NCBI RefSeq assembly: GCF_018446385.1 | Contig: NC_055989.1 | Span: forward strand, 132,273,004 to 132,337,003 | Direction: 5' to 3' | Length of the DNA stretch: 64,000 bases | Origin: Zingiber officinale | Taxonomy: Eukaryota > Streptophyta > Magnoliopsida > Zingiberales > Zingiberaceae | Shown here: piece by piece, positions 21,860 to 31,564 of the stretch | Layout: each line of letters begins with the position of its first letter | Numbering within the stretch: the first letter of the stretch is position 1 | Program-made: the position numbers and the translations under genes | Notes under the pieces: generated by a model | Seen by the model: the letters and a program-made list of their open reading frames with translations, nothing else | What the model was told of the DNA's origin: nothing | Databases searched by the model: none

Positions 21860-22241
21860 ATATGAATTAAAGATTTTTTTATCATAAAATATAAAGTAAA
21901 TACATTAGCAAAAATAAATTTTTTAAAATTAAAATTAATAAAGTTTATTTGATAACTAAAAAGATTAAATAATTTAATAATTTTATTAATAAAAAATAAA
22001 ATTATTATCAAAATACCTATTAGAAAACTAAATTTTATATCAAAAATTAGTTTTTTTAAAAAAATAATATTTAATTCTTTTTAATAACTAATTTTGAAAA
22101 TATTTTTTTAAATTATTATTTTCGGTCCCAAATCTAAATGAAAAATGTTAAAAAAAATTAAAAATATATTAAAAATTTCTATTTTTTAATATTTTTTTTA
22201 CCTAGGGCCTCAAGGAATCTTGAGACGGCCCTGATCGGACC

Positions 22242-23283
22242 TCATCCACGCTGTCAAGGGCAAGGACACCCTAGTCTTTCATTCCGCCCTCAGCCAGGTC
22301 GCCCCTTTTCTTCTCTTGTCAATTGTTGTGGCTGGCGCATTGGTGGTCAACTCCACTGCTGTGCGTGGTGGTTTTAGATGCGTTTACGCACCGGGATTCA
22401 CTGGAGATGGTTTTGCTGGGGGCACTGGATGTCTTAAATGTGAGATTGCTGGACTCGAGTCATTATTTATATTCACTGCCTTACATTCCAATACAACAAA
22501 CAAACAAAAAGAAAGATAGCATTTTGATTTGTTGCTTTTCTTTCCCGTTTTTGTATATAGCTTGTTTTCTCTCAATAGGTTTCATTACGATGGTTTACTT
22601 GTTCGAATCTTTTGCTAACTAAGTATTCTAATGTTTTTTTTCTATTACTAAGATTTTTGTAAACAAAATTTAATTTCATTTAAAGCTTGTAGCAATGATC
22701 CTCAAGATGAGAATGACGTAGGGTGCTATAAGGGGAGGTTTTGCAGAAAAAGAATGGTTATTCTTGCTGGTACGTGCTCATTATCTATCTTGTTTCAATT
22801 GTATATTTTTACATCTCCGGATCTTGCTGGCACCTCAGAATGAATATTGCGTCTGAAATTGCAAGTGCCCTTGCATACCTGTAATACGAAATATCAATAT
22901 CAAATTATATTGAAGATCTCAAGACCAGTGACACTTACTATTCTGCCAAAGTTACTGGTTTCAAGTTCCTCAAATCTGGACTTGTCGATGGATCCTACTC
23001 ATTCGTGGTCTCTCATGATACTTATGCCATCTACAGCCTTAGTCTTATATTACTTGAACTAATCATGGGCTCCAAACCTGGAAATCTTTCAGATACAATC
23101 TTGCCTAAGATTGAAAGTAACAAGTTTCCTGAGATTGTGGATCCAACATGTGCAGACAACATGTGCAGCAATAGCAGAATAGAGCCTAAACTAGAGGTGA
23201 CATTTTCAAACTCTAGCCTTTTACAGATGGTATTGATGTCTCCTGATAACATGCATGCTTCCTTTGTCCAGAATACAAACTAG
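22242..23283 (+). pseudogene. Captured fragments of a wall-associated-kinase-like receptor gene
   Basis: At ~22352-22440 a frame reads GGFRCVYAPGFTGDGFAGGT followed by GCLK, the end of an EGF-like module typical of wall-associated kinases. At ~22836-22885 RMNIASEIASALAYL resembles kinase subdomain VIa of the same family but runs into TAA. At 23005-23160 a frame with LSLILLELIMGSKPGNLSDT and LPKIESNKFPEIVDP resembles subdomains IX-X. Catalytic HRD and DFG motifs are not found. The pieces lie in the order expected for one gene and are broken by stops. Family recognition is from motif memory, so treat the kinase pieces as likely, not proven. Confidence 0.5.
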
Positions 23284-23545
23284 AACATATCAGAGATGAC
23301 CATTCATCGGAAATGTATGTGTATTCCTTTTGAGGTATTGTATGCATGGATGGATGAACATGACCCCCGTCTAATGTGTATTAATTTTCTACTGCCATTG
23401 TTATTTAGATCCTAAACCTTTTCTAAGTTCTTATGGTTGAGTTTGACGTTATAGGAAACTTTCTACGTGCTTGTATACTTTTCGCACTCTGACATTGTTG
23501 ATATATTGTAACTTCTATGAATAATGAATGTGTGTTTCCATACAG

Positions 23546-23627
23546 GAAAGAAGTTTGAAGGTGATTGTGTTGAAGGCAACCGGACAAGCAATCAAAAAAG
23601 TTGTAGCTGCTATTGGAATTATCAAGG
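23546..23627 (+). pseudogene. Alba-like exon fragment
   Basis: Between a splice acceptor (TTTCCATACAG) and a donor (AAG|GTGGAA) one frame reads ERSLKVIVLKATGQAIKKVV followed by AAIGIIK. This resembles the central strand-helix of plant Alba nucleic-acid-binding proteins, where a V(L/F)KAxGxAIxK motif is conserved. Only this exon is recognisable. A later short exon may begin after TTTGATGCAG at 23984. Fusion of this piece with the kinase-like fragments would make a chimeric transcript, but no single reading frame joins them. Confidence 0.4.
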
Positions 23628-24290
23628 TGGAAGTTTTACTTGTCTGTTTGTATATTTTTTACTCTACTAATCCATGTAAATTTAGCTATATATGTTTTGA
23701 TACTTTTATTATGTCATGGAACATTTGATACATGTATTTTTGATTTCATGACTTACACATTTTTTTTAACGCTTAGCTATAAGTTTCATTTCATTTATGT
23801 ATATGTTTCATACAAATAAGGATGAATAATATTTTTTTACCATTAAGCCTTGGATATATTATGATAATGATTTAAGTTTTGTTTAATTTGTTCTAAATGT
23901 TAGGTATAGATATCATTGATATGTTAGGTACTTTTTTTTTTTTTATAAATGTTACTTATTATTTATTTGTAATTTGATGCAGGAAAAGAAGAAAGGAAAA
24001 GAATGCGAATGAAGCTCGGGATGATGATTTGTATTGTCCTTTTTTTTTTTGCTTTGGATGTCTTGTTAGATTTGTTGTTTGGATTATGACTTGTTGACCT
24101 TTGTATTTTGCATATTATATGACTTGTTGTTTGGATATTGTTTATTTGTGTATGAATATGATGTGTTTAATTTTGAATGACTTCTTGGAATGTTTATATG
24201 GATGTTTTGAATATGTTTAATTGAATGTGTTGACGTATTTGATATGTAAATATGTAAACAGGATAAAAGAAAAAAGAGGGGAGATGTTGG
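23628..24290 (+). other. Intronic and 3' untranslated part of the CACTA-1 gene
   Basis: AT-rich sequence with a probable acceptor (TTTTATAAATG...GATGCAG) at 23983 and a short purine-rich last exon. The rest has T-rich stretches and no frame of interest. Confidence 0.35.
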
Positions 24291-25017
24291 AATTTTTTCT
24301 TGATTTGGGACAAAATTTGTGATGAAATCTTTTCGTTGCGAAATTATCATAAATTTGGGATGATATTTGGGACGAATTTTGGGATGAATCTAAATTCGTC
24401 CCAAATTTTGTCACAAATTTGGGACGAAACTTTATTTTCGTCGCAAATCTGCGATTGTAAATATGTTTTCTTGTTGATTTTTTTCTAGATTTTCATCCCA
24501 AATCAACGATGAATTTTGGGACGAATCTGGGTTCGTCCCCAATTTGGGACGAATTTGGATTCGTTTCAAATTCGGGACGAATCTGGATTCGTTCCAAATT
24601 CGGGACGAATCCAGATTCGTTCCAAATTCGGGACAAATCCAGATTCGTCCCGAATTTGGAACGAATCCAGATTCGTCCCAAATTGGGGACGAGCCCAAAT
24701 TCGTCCCAAACTTCGCCGCAAATTTGGGACGAAAATCTATTTTTGTCGCAAATATGTGAAGGTAAATTTTTTTTTGGCCGAGTTTTTTCGCAACGAAATG
24801 AGATTTTCGTCCCAAATTTGCGACGAATTTTGGGACGAAAATAAAATTCGTCGCAGAATTTGCAACGAATTTTCAACTTTTCGTCGCAAAAATGAGCAAC
24901 AACAGATTAGCGATGATTATATTTTCGTCCCAAAATTCGTCGTAAAAAATTTTGCAACGAATTTTTTTTTAAAGTTCGTCCCTAAATTTGTCCCCAAAAT
25001 CCTATTTTTTTGTAGTG
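24291..25017. repeat. Right subterminal repeats and terminus of CACTA-1
   Basis: Dense GGGACGAA / TTCGTCCC motifs in both orientations, including a run of near-identical ~35-bp steps (24530-24720). They are followed by the terminal TTTTTTTGTAGTG. Frames here on both strands translate to repeats such as GTNLDSS and are an effect of the repeats. Flanking base triplet TTC (25018-25020) would be one target duplication copy. Confidence 0.8.
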
Positions 25018-25498
25018 TTCCCTTAAACCTTTTCACTTAAAACTTTTCATTATGATTAATTTAATTAATTAATATGATTAACTATTTACTTAATCTGTTA
25101 TAAATATTAATTAATTAAATAATTAATCTTTTAATCGATCAATAAATTAATTATAATTTCATAACCCTCAATAGTTCCACATACTCGAATTAGCGTTCAT
25201 CTATGAATCCAACTTATATGCGAATCAAATTTTCGTCCGTTCATATCGGAGCAACTCTTCATTAAACATTAATATATCATTTACTCGAGAAATTAATTTA
25301 CAACAATCTACACATAAAATAGCCGTCTTACCTCTAATAGTCACCAAACCAATTTTCCAATATCATCACCAGCTCAATTCAACTGTGTGTAACTTCTCAT
25401 TTTCATGATAGATAGAGGATTAATTCCATCACTTATTCTCATTTATTCATTGAATAAAAACAAGATAAAATACAAAGAAACATACACCCATCAAATCA
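25018..25498. other. 3' flank of the carbonic anhydrase gene
   Basis: AT-rich host sequence with no frame. On the minus strand it is the 3' untranslated region and terminator zone of the carbonic anhydrase gene. I see no unambiguous poly(A) signal position that I can defend. Confidence 0.4.
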
Positions 25499-26016
25499 TC
25501 AATTTTCTTTTCGTCGAGGACGAAATAAACCTATTCCCCTATTGTTGATTTCCTGTATTGGCCTTGCATTCATGGGCTGCAAATGAATTTAATAATCCTT
25601 AATTACTTTATCAAATAAATATTTTAAAAAATTATTACTTACATCGTGAACAGCTTGTCTCAGCCGTCTTACTTGTTCCCTTGACACCGTTCTAACCTGC
25701 AAAACCATCCTTACTAATTAATCTCAAAACATCGATAAAGACTAAACTCTGATCCTAACCTTATACCTTAATCGATGATAAGACCAATGTTTTTCGACTA
25801 ACCTTATTGATGATGGTCCAAACTACACCTTCAGTGCAAGGGGGTGTGGTTAAAGAGCCCATGTATCTGTAGTATTTCCTGCTCCCTCTCTTTATCTCCC
25901 TTGGATCCACCAGACCCACCTCTTCCTCTGCTTCGTGTTTGTCTTTGATCATATCGATGTATCTCTCCATCTGCATCAAGAAATTTATTTAAATGTTGAG
26001 AGATCTTTTAATAGTT

Positions 26017-26107
<91 letters not shown>

Positions 26108-27059
26108 ATGCTGAGCACCCCGTGGGTGAACGCCTGAGTGCAGTCGGATGTCCAGATCACTTCATGACGCCCTGCATGCACTCAGGCGTGGGTGGACACG
26201 TCCTGCAGGCACTCAGGCGCCTATGTTGGCCGTGCACGATCGGCACCCAACATAATTAAATCGTGTGTGTATATATATATATATATTTTGAATGATTAAT
26301 GAAGGACCTTGGCGAGGAAGGGTTCACTGCGGCCGAGGGTGTAGAGAATGCCAACGACGGCGGTGCGGTTGTCGGCGGTCTGATGAACCATGTGGAGCTC
26401 CATGTGGAACCTGCGAAAAGATAGCTCAGATTTGTTGAATTCGAAGAGTTTGGAGATGAAGGGAGGGAGATCGACGCACCTGCGTCCGTTGATGGTGTGC
26501 TCCGACGGCGAGTGCCAGTGCAGCTGCTTCAGAGCGTACTCGCTTCCGTCGATTCGCACACTTCCGGCGTTGCCTTCGAACCGGAGCTACCAGATTGAAG
26601 ATTCGGGATCAAAATCGCATCTTTCTCCTTTTGGCATGATCAAAATTGATTTTTTTTTCATCGGATCACTCACCATGATGTCGTGGCCGCGGTTTTTTAG
26701 CACGGTAGCGGCGGGGCGGTAAGAACGGCGGAGGAAGCCTAGGAGGGGCAGAATCTCGACGCGATCGTCAGAGAGGTCCACCGGCGACTGCATCTGGCCT
26801 TGGCCGCAGGCCGCCCACTCCTTGTGGATGTTCCCCCAGTGCTCTGGACCCAACTCGCTCCCTTTCTGGTAGCTGAACTCCATCTTGTCAGCTGCAATCA
26901 AGCTTTGGATAATAAATCCACATCAAGTTCAAATTTTTAAGCGGAAAAGCTTGCTCACGAACCGACTTCTTGAGAGATTGCGATGTGAGATTGCAGGAGG
27001 AGGATGAACAGGACGAGGAAAGCAGAGAGGGTCGCGAGTTTGATGCTGTGATCCGCCAT
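25499..27059 (-). CDS. Alpha-type carbonic anhydrase, secreted, seven exons
   Basis: Zinc enzyme that interconverts CO2 and bicarbonate, here with a secretion signal (residues 1-~29, [20 protein letters not shown]). Exons: 27059-26963, 26891-26674, 26586-26480, 26410-26308, 25970-25803, 25696-25643, 25576-25499. All introns have GT..AG and phases agree, giving 274 residues, the usual size. Zinc ligands are H128 and H130 ([12 protein letters not shown]) and H147 (MELHMVH). The probable proton shuttle is H102 (NRGHD). GQMQSPVDL and [13 protein letters not shown] are family motifs, and C60/C221 can form the disulfide. No stop or shift was found. It is most like plant alpha-CAs of the ACA7/dioscorin group, though the exact member is uncertain. 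It is the only apparently intact host gene here. Confidence 0.93.
26021..26104. repeat. (AT)n microsatellite, ~42 repeats, in carbonic anhydrase intron 4
   Basis: An uninterrupted AT dinucleotide run of 84 bases. A second, shorter TATATA run follows at about 26270-26286. Both lie in intron 4 (25971-26307) of the carbonic anhydrase gene. Length is probably polymorphic. Confidence 0.95.
26105..26268. repeat. GC-rich hairpin-forming insert between two AT runs
   Basis: Contains CGCCTGAGTGCA (near 26130) and its complement TGCACTCAGGCG (near 26176), with a further copy of CACTCAGGCG near 26208. A second pair, ATGTTGG and CCAACAT, lies at 26222-26254. The composition is unlike the rest of the intron. 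Origin unknown; a small mobile insert into the AT run is possible. Confidence 0.6.
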
Positions 27060-27411
27060 TGATGACCAATCTTTTAGCTCAAGAACGAAGAAGAAGACGC
27101 ATACATATATATCAGCGGGAATGAAGAGAGCAAGTGAATAAAAAAAAAAGAAGCAAGCAAAGGAGATTACTATCTTTTTTTTTGCACATGATTTCTTTCT
27201 ATATATTTTTTTTATGGGATGCAATAGATTTTCTTGCTTGCACAGTGAGGGCAGTAAGAATATTTACTTGCATATAAAATTGCCGGATGAGTGGTTCTCG
27301 GGCTAGGAAAGACAACCATTACAGCGCATTTATTTTTTTTTTCTCCATTTTTTTTATTTTCTTTATAATATATTCAATTTTAATTAATCATTTCCCTTTT
27401 AAACCTCCAAA
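27060..27411 (-). promoter_or_regulatory. 5' flank and probable promoter of the carbonic anhydrase gene
   Basis: A TATATA stretch lies at about 27105-27114, roughly 50 bases upstream of the ATG on the minus strand. It could be the TATA box, or part of a longer AT-rich leader. No other element is convincing. The upstream end is set by a MITE. Confidence 0.4.
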
Positions 27412-27889
27412 TAGAGCTATCAAATGGGTTTTATCTTAGCAGATTAAAAAATTTTCAACTCAACTCAATTCAAGATGGATTGCAGATTAGGCGAGCAATT
27501 CACAACCAATCAAATTTTTGTAAAAAAAATTAAAAAAGTTTCATATCTTTAATATTTTACTTCGTAAAAGTTTTATCAATCAAATATTTCCAGAAATAGG
27601 TATTTTCAATGTAAATGGATACAAGCAAGCACTCATGTTTGATGAAAAATACTATTTTTATTTGAAATTTATAACAAATAATAATAATAAATTAATATAA
27701 AACTTTGTTTACATATGTTTTTCAACCCGCGGGTCAACCCAAGCCCGTCGTAGACTGACCAATATGGGTCGCGGGCTTAGGCTGGTCGACCCGCGACAGG
27801 TTTGAGTTAATAAAATTTTAATCTAACCCGCTTAAATTATTTGACGAGTTGAATCAACCCAACCGACCCAACCTAAAATGACGACTCTA
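27412..27889. mobile_element. hAT-type MITE, 478 bp
   Basis: Terminal TAGAGCTATCA at 27412 faces ...GACGACTCTA at 27889 (TAGAGTCGTCA in reverse), an imperfect inverted repeat. Flanks are CCTCCAAA (27404-27411) and TCTCCAAA (27890-27897), an 8-bp duplication with one mismatch. It has no coding frame. It sits ~350 bases upstream of the carbonic anhydrase start codon. Confidence 0.7.
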
Positions 27890-28063
27890 TCTCCAAACAA
27901 CTATCACACACAATGCTATAATTATGAATTGTATTATGAAAAGATATTGTTATTAATATGAATGGTTATTATTTCAATCAAATAACGTGGAAAGTCAAGT
28001 CACCCGTCACTGACCATCGCCCACTGGTCAACGAACAATTTAACTCACACATTCATCAAAGAT
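27890..28063. other. Unassigned host sequence between MITE and LTR
   Basis: Short AT-rich stretch; I see no gene or repeat structure in it. Confidence 0.3.
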
Positions 28064-28387
28064 TGTTGGTGCGGATGATGAAGAAGCCCTAAAACACACT
28101 TCAGCAGAGGGTAGACTAGCGTCGAGGAGATTCCGATAGGCTACTCCGATGCTCAAGTTAGAATTTACTTGAGGTGATATGTAGGAAGAAGAAAATGATG
28201 AAGGAGAAAAGAACACCTAGATACCTTTCCATTACATTCATGAGTGTTTATATAGTTGTTAGAAGAGCATTTTCATGTTCGAGCATGCTCCTCTATCTTC
28301 CTCGTATAAGCCAACCAAATGGATCAGATCCAACAGTCATTAGTTGACTTGTCATTCACTAAGCATACATGTTTGGAGGGAAGTATT
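28064..28387 (-). repeat. 3' part (R/U5 and promoter) of the decayed Tat LTR
   Basis: Begins TGTTGGTGCGGATGATG at 28064, i.e. ends ...CACCAACA in minus sense. A minus-strand TATA (CTATATAAAC) lies near 28245. The U3 part continues after the family B insertion at 35089. Confidence 0.55.
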
Positions 28388-30026
28388 TGTTGGTGCAACC
28401 TTAGGTCAAGGTTGACCTGGTTGACCCGACTCGAGTTGACCTGACTCGAGTTGTATTTTGATGTTTGACAAGAACAAAAGAGTTGTATGTTGAAGGGAGT
28501 TTGGCATGGTGAAAAGTCCAAGCAGGGAGCTTGGCACGGGAAAAGTCTAAGTATGGAGACTTGGCATGGAAAAGTCCAAGCAGGGAGCTTGGCACGGGAA
28601 AAGTCCAAGTATGGAGACTTGGCACGCAGAAGTCCAAGTATGGGAACTTGGCAGATGGAAGTCGGAGAGAGCTCGGTAGCTCGTTCTCCGGACTGTGGTC
28701 AGAGAGGGCTCGGTAGCTCGTTCTCTGGACCGGATGTGGAAAGTCCTGGTGAGTGGAGCCAGGCAGTTTGGAAGTCCTGGTGAGTGAAGCCAGGCAGATT
28801 GGAAATCCTGGTGAGTGAAGCCAGGTAAAAACCCTAGTAAGTGAAGCTAGGTGAAAGTCCTGGTGAGTAAAGCCGGGCAAGGGAAAATCCAGATGGATCA
28901 AGGGTGATCGAACATCTGGTGTTGGGAAGTCCAAGTAGATCAAGGGAGTGATCGGATACTTGGCACGAAGAGGAAAGCCCAAGTGGGTCAAAGGGATTGA
29001 CCAAACACTTGGTGGAGAATTCTAACAGGTCAAGGGAGTGACCAGATGCTAGGAATGATGAACCAACAGGTCAAGGTTGACCGGATGTTGGTGTAGAAGC
29101 CTGAGGTTTAGGGCTGGGGAGTTTGGATCGGTCTGGGGACCGATCCAGTGATACACTGGATAGCCTGATCGGTCACCGGACTGCTACTGTAGGTTATCTG
29201 ATCGGTCTGGAGACCGATCAGACAACGATCAGGAGGCGCAAAGAAGTTCGGGAGAAGAGAAGCCTGATCGGTCTACGGACCGATCAGGAGGTTCCCTGAT
29301 CGGTCCATGGACCGATCAGAGACGGAACAGAAGCGAAGGCTAGGGAATGGATCGGTCTGTGGACCGATCCACATGGAGCCTGATCGGTCCACAGACCGAT
29401 CCAGGCACTAGCCGTTGCGACGCAACGGCTAGATTTCTTCTGTGTTTCTTCGCTTTCTTCGCAGGTTATAAAAGGAGGGCTGCTGCTGCGAGCCTCAACC
29501 CTTCTTCCTTCTTCTTCTTCCTTGGATTGAAGCTTCTGCTTCTGTGCTCTGAGGTTCTGAGCTTTGTTGAGCTCGCTTCCGAAGCTTCGCGTGAGCTTCC
29601 AGTCGTCGATCAGCTGCTGCGTTTGGGTTGTGAAGTTGCTGCTTCATCGCCTCCGATCGACAGAGAAGGCAAGCGAGTGTTGCATTCATATTGTTGTTTG
29701 TATTTGCTTCTTGCTTTCCTTGTACTCCTTTCTTGTTGTTACAAGTATTGTGGCGAGGTTTCTCCACCCACAAGGAGCATTTATTAGCCGGTTCTCCGGG
29801 GACTCATTCATCGACGGATTGATAGGCTTCGTCCACCTTACGGACACGCCGAGGAGTAGGAGTTTATCTCCGAACCTCGTTACATCGGTTTGTTTGAGGT
29901 TTGTCTTCTTTCCCTTTCGTTTCTGTGTTTATTTTCCGCTGCGCTAACCTAGTTTGCAGAAACGCGACAATTTGGTGTCGGCTATTCACACCCCCCTCTC
30001 TAGCCTCCGTACGAAGGATCCTAACA
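28388..30026 (+). repeat. 5' LTR of family B element, rich in hairpins
   Basis: From 28500 to 29060 it is a chain of short motifs with complementary ends, such as CCAAG..CTTGG and CCTGG..CCAGG. From 29125 to 29405 there are at least six near-perfect palindromes of the form GATCGGTC-N4-GACCGATC (29125-29146, 29198-29221, 29263-29288, 29296-29319, 29348-29371, 29379-29405). The TATA box (TTATAAAA) follows at 29466. Frames inside, on both strands, recur in the other LTR and are not genes. Confidence 0.92.
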
Positions 30027-30028
30027 AG

Positions 30029-30040
30029 TGGTATCAGAGC
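30029..30040 (+). other. Primer binding site of family B element
   Basis: TGGTATCAGAGC, complementary to the 3' end of initiator methionine tRNA, two bases after the LTR end. Confidence 0.9.
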
Positions 30041-30088
30041 AAGGTTGCTCTTCGTCGGATTAACACCCAGAGGAGCACAAGCTAGAGA

Positions 30089-31564
30089 ATGGATCGACTC
30101 GGAGAAGACATCACGTTTCCACCCTTCTACGAGTGCTGCGACTTCGCGTATTGGAAGGTAAGAATGAGGTATTTTCTTATGACTAACCTTGAAAATTGGA
30201 GTTGTGTTCAATTAGGTTTCAAGCCTCCGATGGACAAGAAAGGAGAAACCCTAGAGAAGAAGGAGTGGACCAAGGAGCAAATCCACCAATCAACCATCAA
30301 TGATGTGGTAACGAAAATCATTGAATTTTCTTTACCTAATGATATTTTGTGTAAGATAGGAGGATACAATAATGCCAAGGAGTTATGGAACAACTTGGCC
30401 AAACTCCATGAGGAGAGCCCCACTTCAAGCCATGAAGAGGAGCCTAGTGAGCCAAGTAGCTCACATCGTGGAGGTGAGGAATTAGAAGTTGAGGGCTACT
30501 CAACATCTAAAGAAGAAGAGGAAGTGAGTTCTTCTTCAAGATCGGAGCACGAAGAAGAAGCTTCTACCTTCGGGAGGGATGAAGAAGAGAGCATACATCC
30601 ATCCTCAACCCTAGGTAACTCAAACACTTTAAGTTCAAGTAAATTGCATATAATGTGTTTCGAGTGTAGGGAATTTGGACATTACAAGAGTAAATGTCCA
30701 AAGAAGACTAAGAAGACTCCACCGGCGCCAAAGATCAAGGAAGTCGGAGTTCCAAAACGCAAGGGCAAGGAGCACGTGGTGTGCTTCCAATGCAAGCAAC
30801 GGGGACACTATAGGAGTCAATGTCCAAGGGGGAGGCAATCTCACAAGAACAAAAGACCAAGCACGTGTAAAGGGGGAGCGAAGGCAAACCCTAAGGTATC
30901 ATCTAAGGTTCATTCTTGCACTTCTAATAAGATACATGCTAGTAGTCTTATTGCAATTGTCAAGAATGATAAGCATGATAATCATAGAAATCAACATGTG
31001 TGCTTAGGTGCTAAGCATCTTAGCTTAGATAAGAACAATACTAGGAAGGCCAACCCTAGGATTAACTCATCTAAGGCTAAGGAGAACCTAGGTAGAAACC
31101 CCAAGACAACTAGACATATGCCTAGGAATACCTCAAAGAAGAATGATAAATTAAAACTTGAGGTATTAGAGAAGGAGAATCAAGTCTTGAGGTCAAGACT
31201 TGATACTTTGGAAAAGACTCTTAAGAACTTAGAGAAGTCAACTCTAGGGTCTAAGGGTCAAAAACCCAAGTCAAAGGACAAGAGAGGTTTGGGTCACAAA
31301 CCTAAGTCCCAAGTGGTCAAGCCCACTTATCATAATGTTCCATTCGATTATGGAACAAAATCTAGGGTTAGGAAGACCACCACCAAGGTCACAAGGGGAG
31401 TCACCCCTAGAGTTGATCTTGATGAGTCCCAAATGACCAAGGCTTTAAAGCCTAAGAGGGTCATTAGGAGGGTTGCTAGGGAAGTTATCCCTAGTGAATA
31501 TTTAGTGAACCCAATGAGATCAAATAGGTATTGGGTACCTAGGAGCATCTTCTCTACCCCATAG
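30089..31564 (+). CDS. Copia-type gag with two zinc knuckles (family B)
   Basis: The ATG at 30089 lies ~50 bases after the PBS and starts MDRLGEDITFPPFYECCDFA. Residues ~10-110 resemble the UBN2/DUF4219 gag domain of plant copia elements (YWKVRMRYFLMTN, GYNNAKELWNNLAKLHE). An acidic Ser/Glu-rich linker follows. Two CCHC knuckles lie at ~190 (CFECREFGHYKSKC) and ~227 (CFQCKQRGHYRSQC). The last 260 residues are basic, with a coiled coil near 350-385. At 491 residues it is intact. The stop at 31562 is not followed by any pol frame. It should form particles and package RNA; replication would depend on another element's pol. Confidence 0.88.
   Translation: MDRLGEDITFPPFYECCDFAYWKVRMRYFLMTNLENWSCVQLGFKPPMDKKGETLEKKEWTKEQIHQSTINDVVTKIIEFSLPNDILCKIGGYNNAKELWNNLAKLHEESPTSSHEEEPSEPSSSHRGGEELEVEGYSTSKEEEEVSSSSRSEHEEEASTFGRDEEESIHPSSTLGNSNTLSSSKLHIMCFECREFGHYKSKCPKKTKKTPPAPKIKEVGVPKRKGKEHVVCFQCKQRGHYRSQCPRGRQSHKNKRPSTCKGGAKANPKVSSKVHSCTSNKIHASSLIAIVKNDKHDNHRNQHVCLGAKHLSLDKNNTRKANPRINSSKAKENLGRNPKTTRHMPRNTSKKNDKLKLEVLEKENQVLRSRLDTLEKTLKNLEKSTLGSKGQKPKSKDKRGLGHKPKSQVVKPTYHNVPFDYGTKSRVRKTTTKVTRGVTPRVDLDESQMTKALKPKRVIRRVAREVIPSEYLVNPMRSNRYWVPRSIFSTP

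Larger units (their letters stand above)
10089..22233. mobile_element. hAT-type DNA transposon (non-autonomous), split by a Tat retrotransposon
   Basis: The ends form imperfect terminal inverted repeats: CAGGCCCGGCTCAAGG at 10089 and, in reverse, CAGGGCCGTCTCAAGA at 22233. They are flanked by an 8-bp duplication GTCGGACC (10081-10088) and ATCGGACC (22234-22241), one mismatch; 8 bp is the hAT size. Without the nested gypsy element it is only about 900 bp and AT-rich, with no transposase. It lies in the interior of CACTA-1. Confidence 0.8.
6773..25017 (+). mobile_element. CACTA-1: CACTA (CMC/EnSpm) element, left terminus missing
   Basis: The right end reads ...TTTTTTTGTAGTG (CACTACAAAAAAA in reverse) and ends at 25017. 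The left end is replaced by LTR D at 6772, so no 5' CACTA and no target duplication can be checked. Next to each end are arrays of GGGACGAA/TTCGTCCC palindromes (6773-9660 and 24291-25017), the usual subterminal repeats of the superfamily. Between them are a GC-rich first exon, captured gene fragments and a large nested hAT/Tat insertion. No transposase was recognised, so it is probably non-autonomous. Without the nested insertion the visible element is about 6.1 kb. Confidence 0.75.

Noticed and set aside
24432..25040. Several overlapping frames on both strands (repeated GTNLDSS / FVPNLG peptides)
   Set aside because: They come from the GGGACGAATTTGG / CCAAATTCGTCCC subterminal repeats of CACTA-1; similar frames exist on both strands.
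28401..28991. 196-residue minus-strand frame with repeated LDFPxP motifs
   Set aside because: It lies in the LTR of family B, is repeated in the other LTR (33669-34055), and follows the step repeats, so it is composition.
29347..29947. Frames of 127-146 codons near the family B gag start
   Set aside because: They lie in the LTR and recur at 34584-35004; the gag start at 30089 follows the PBS and has a domain.
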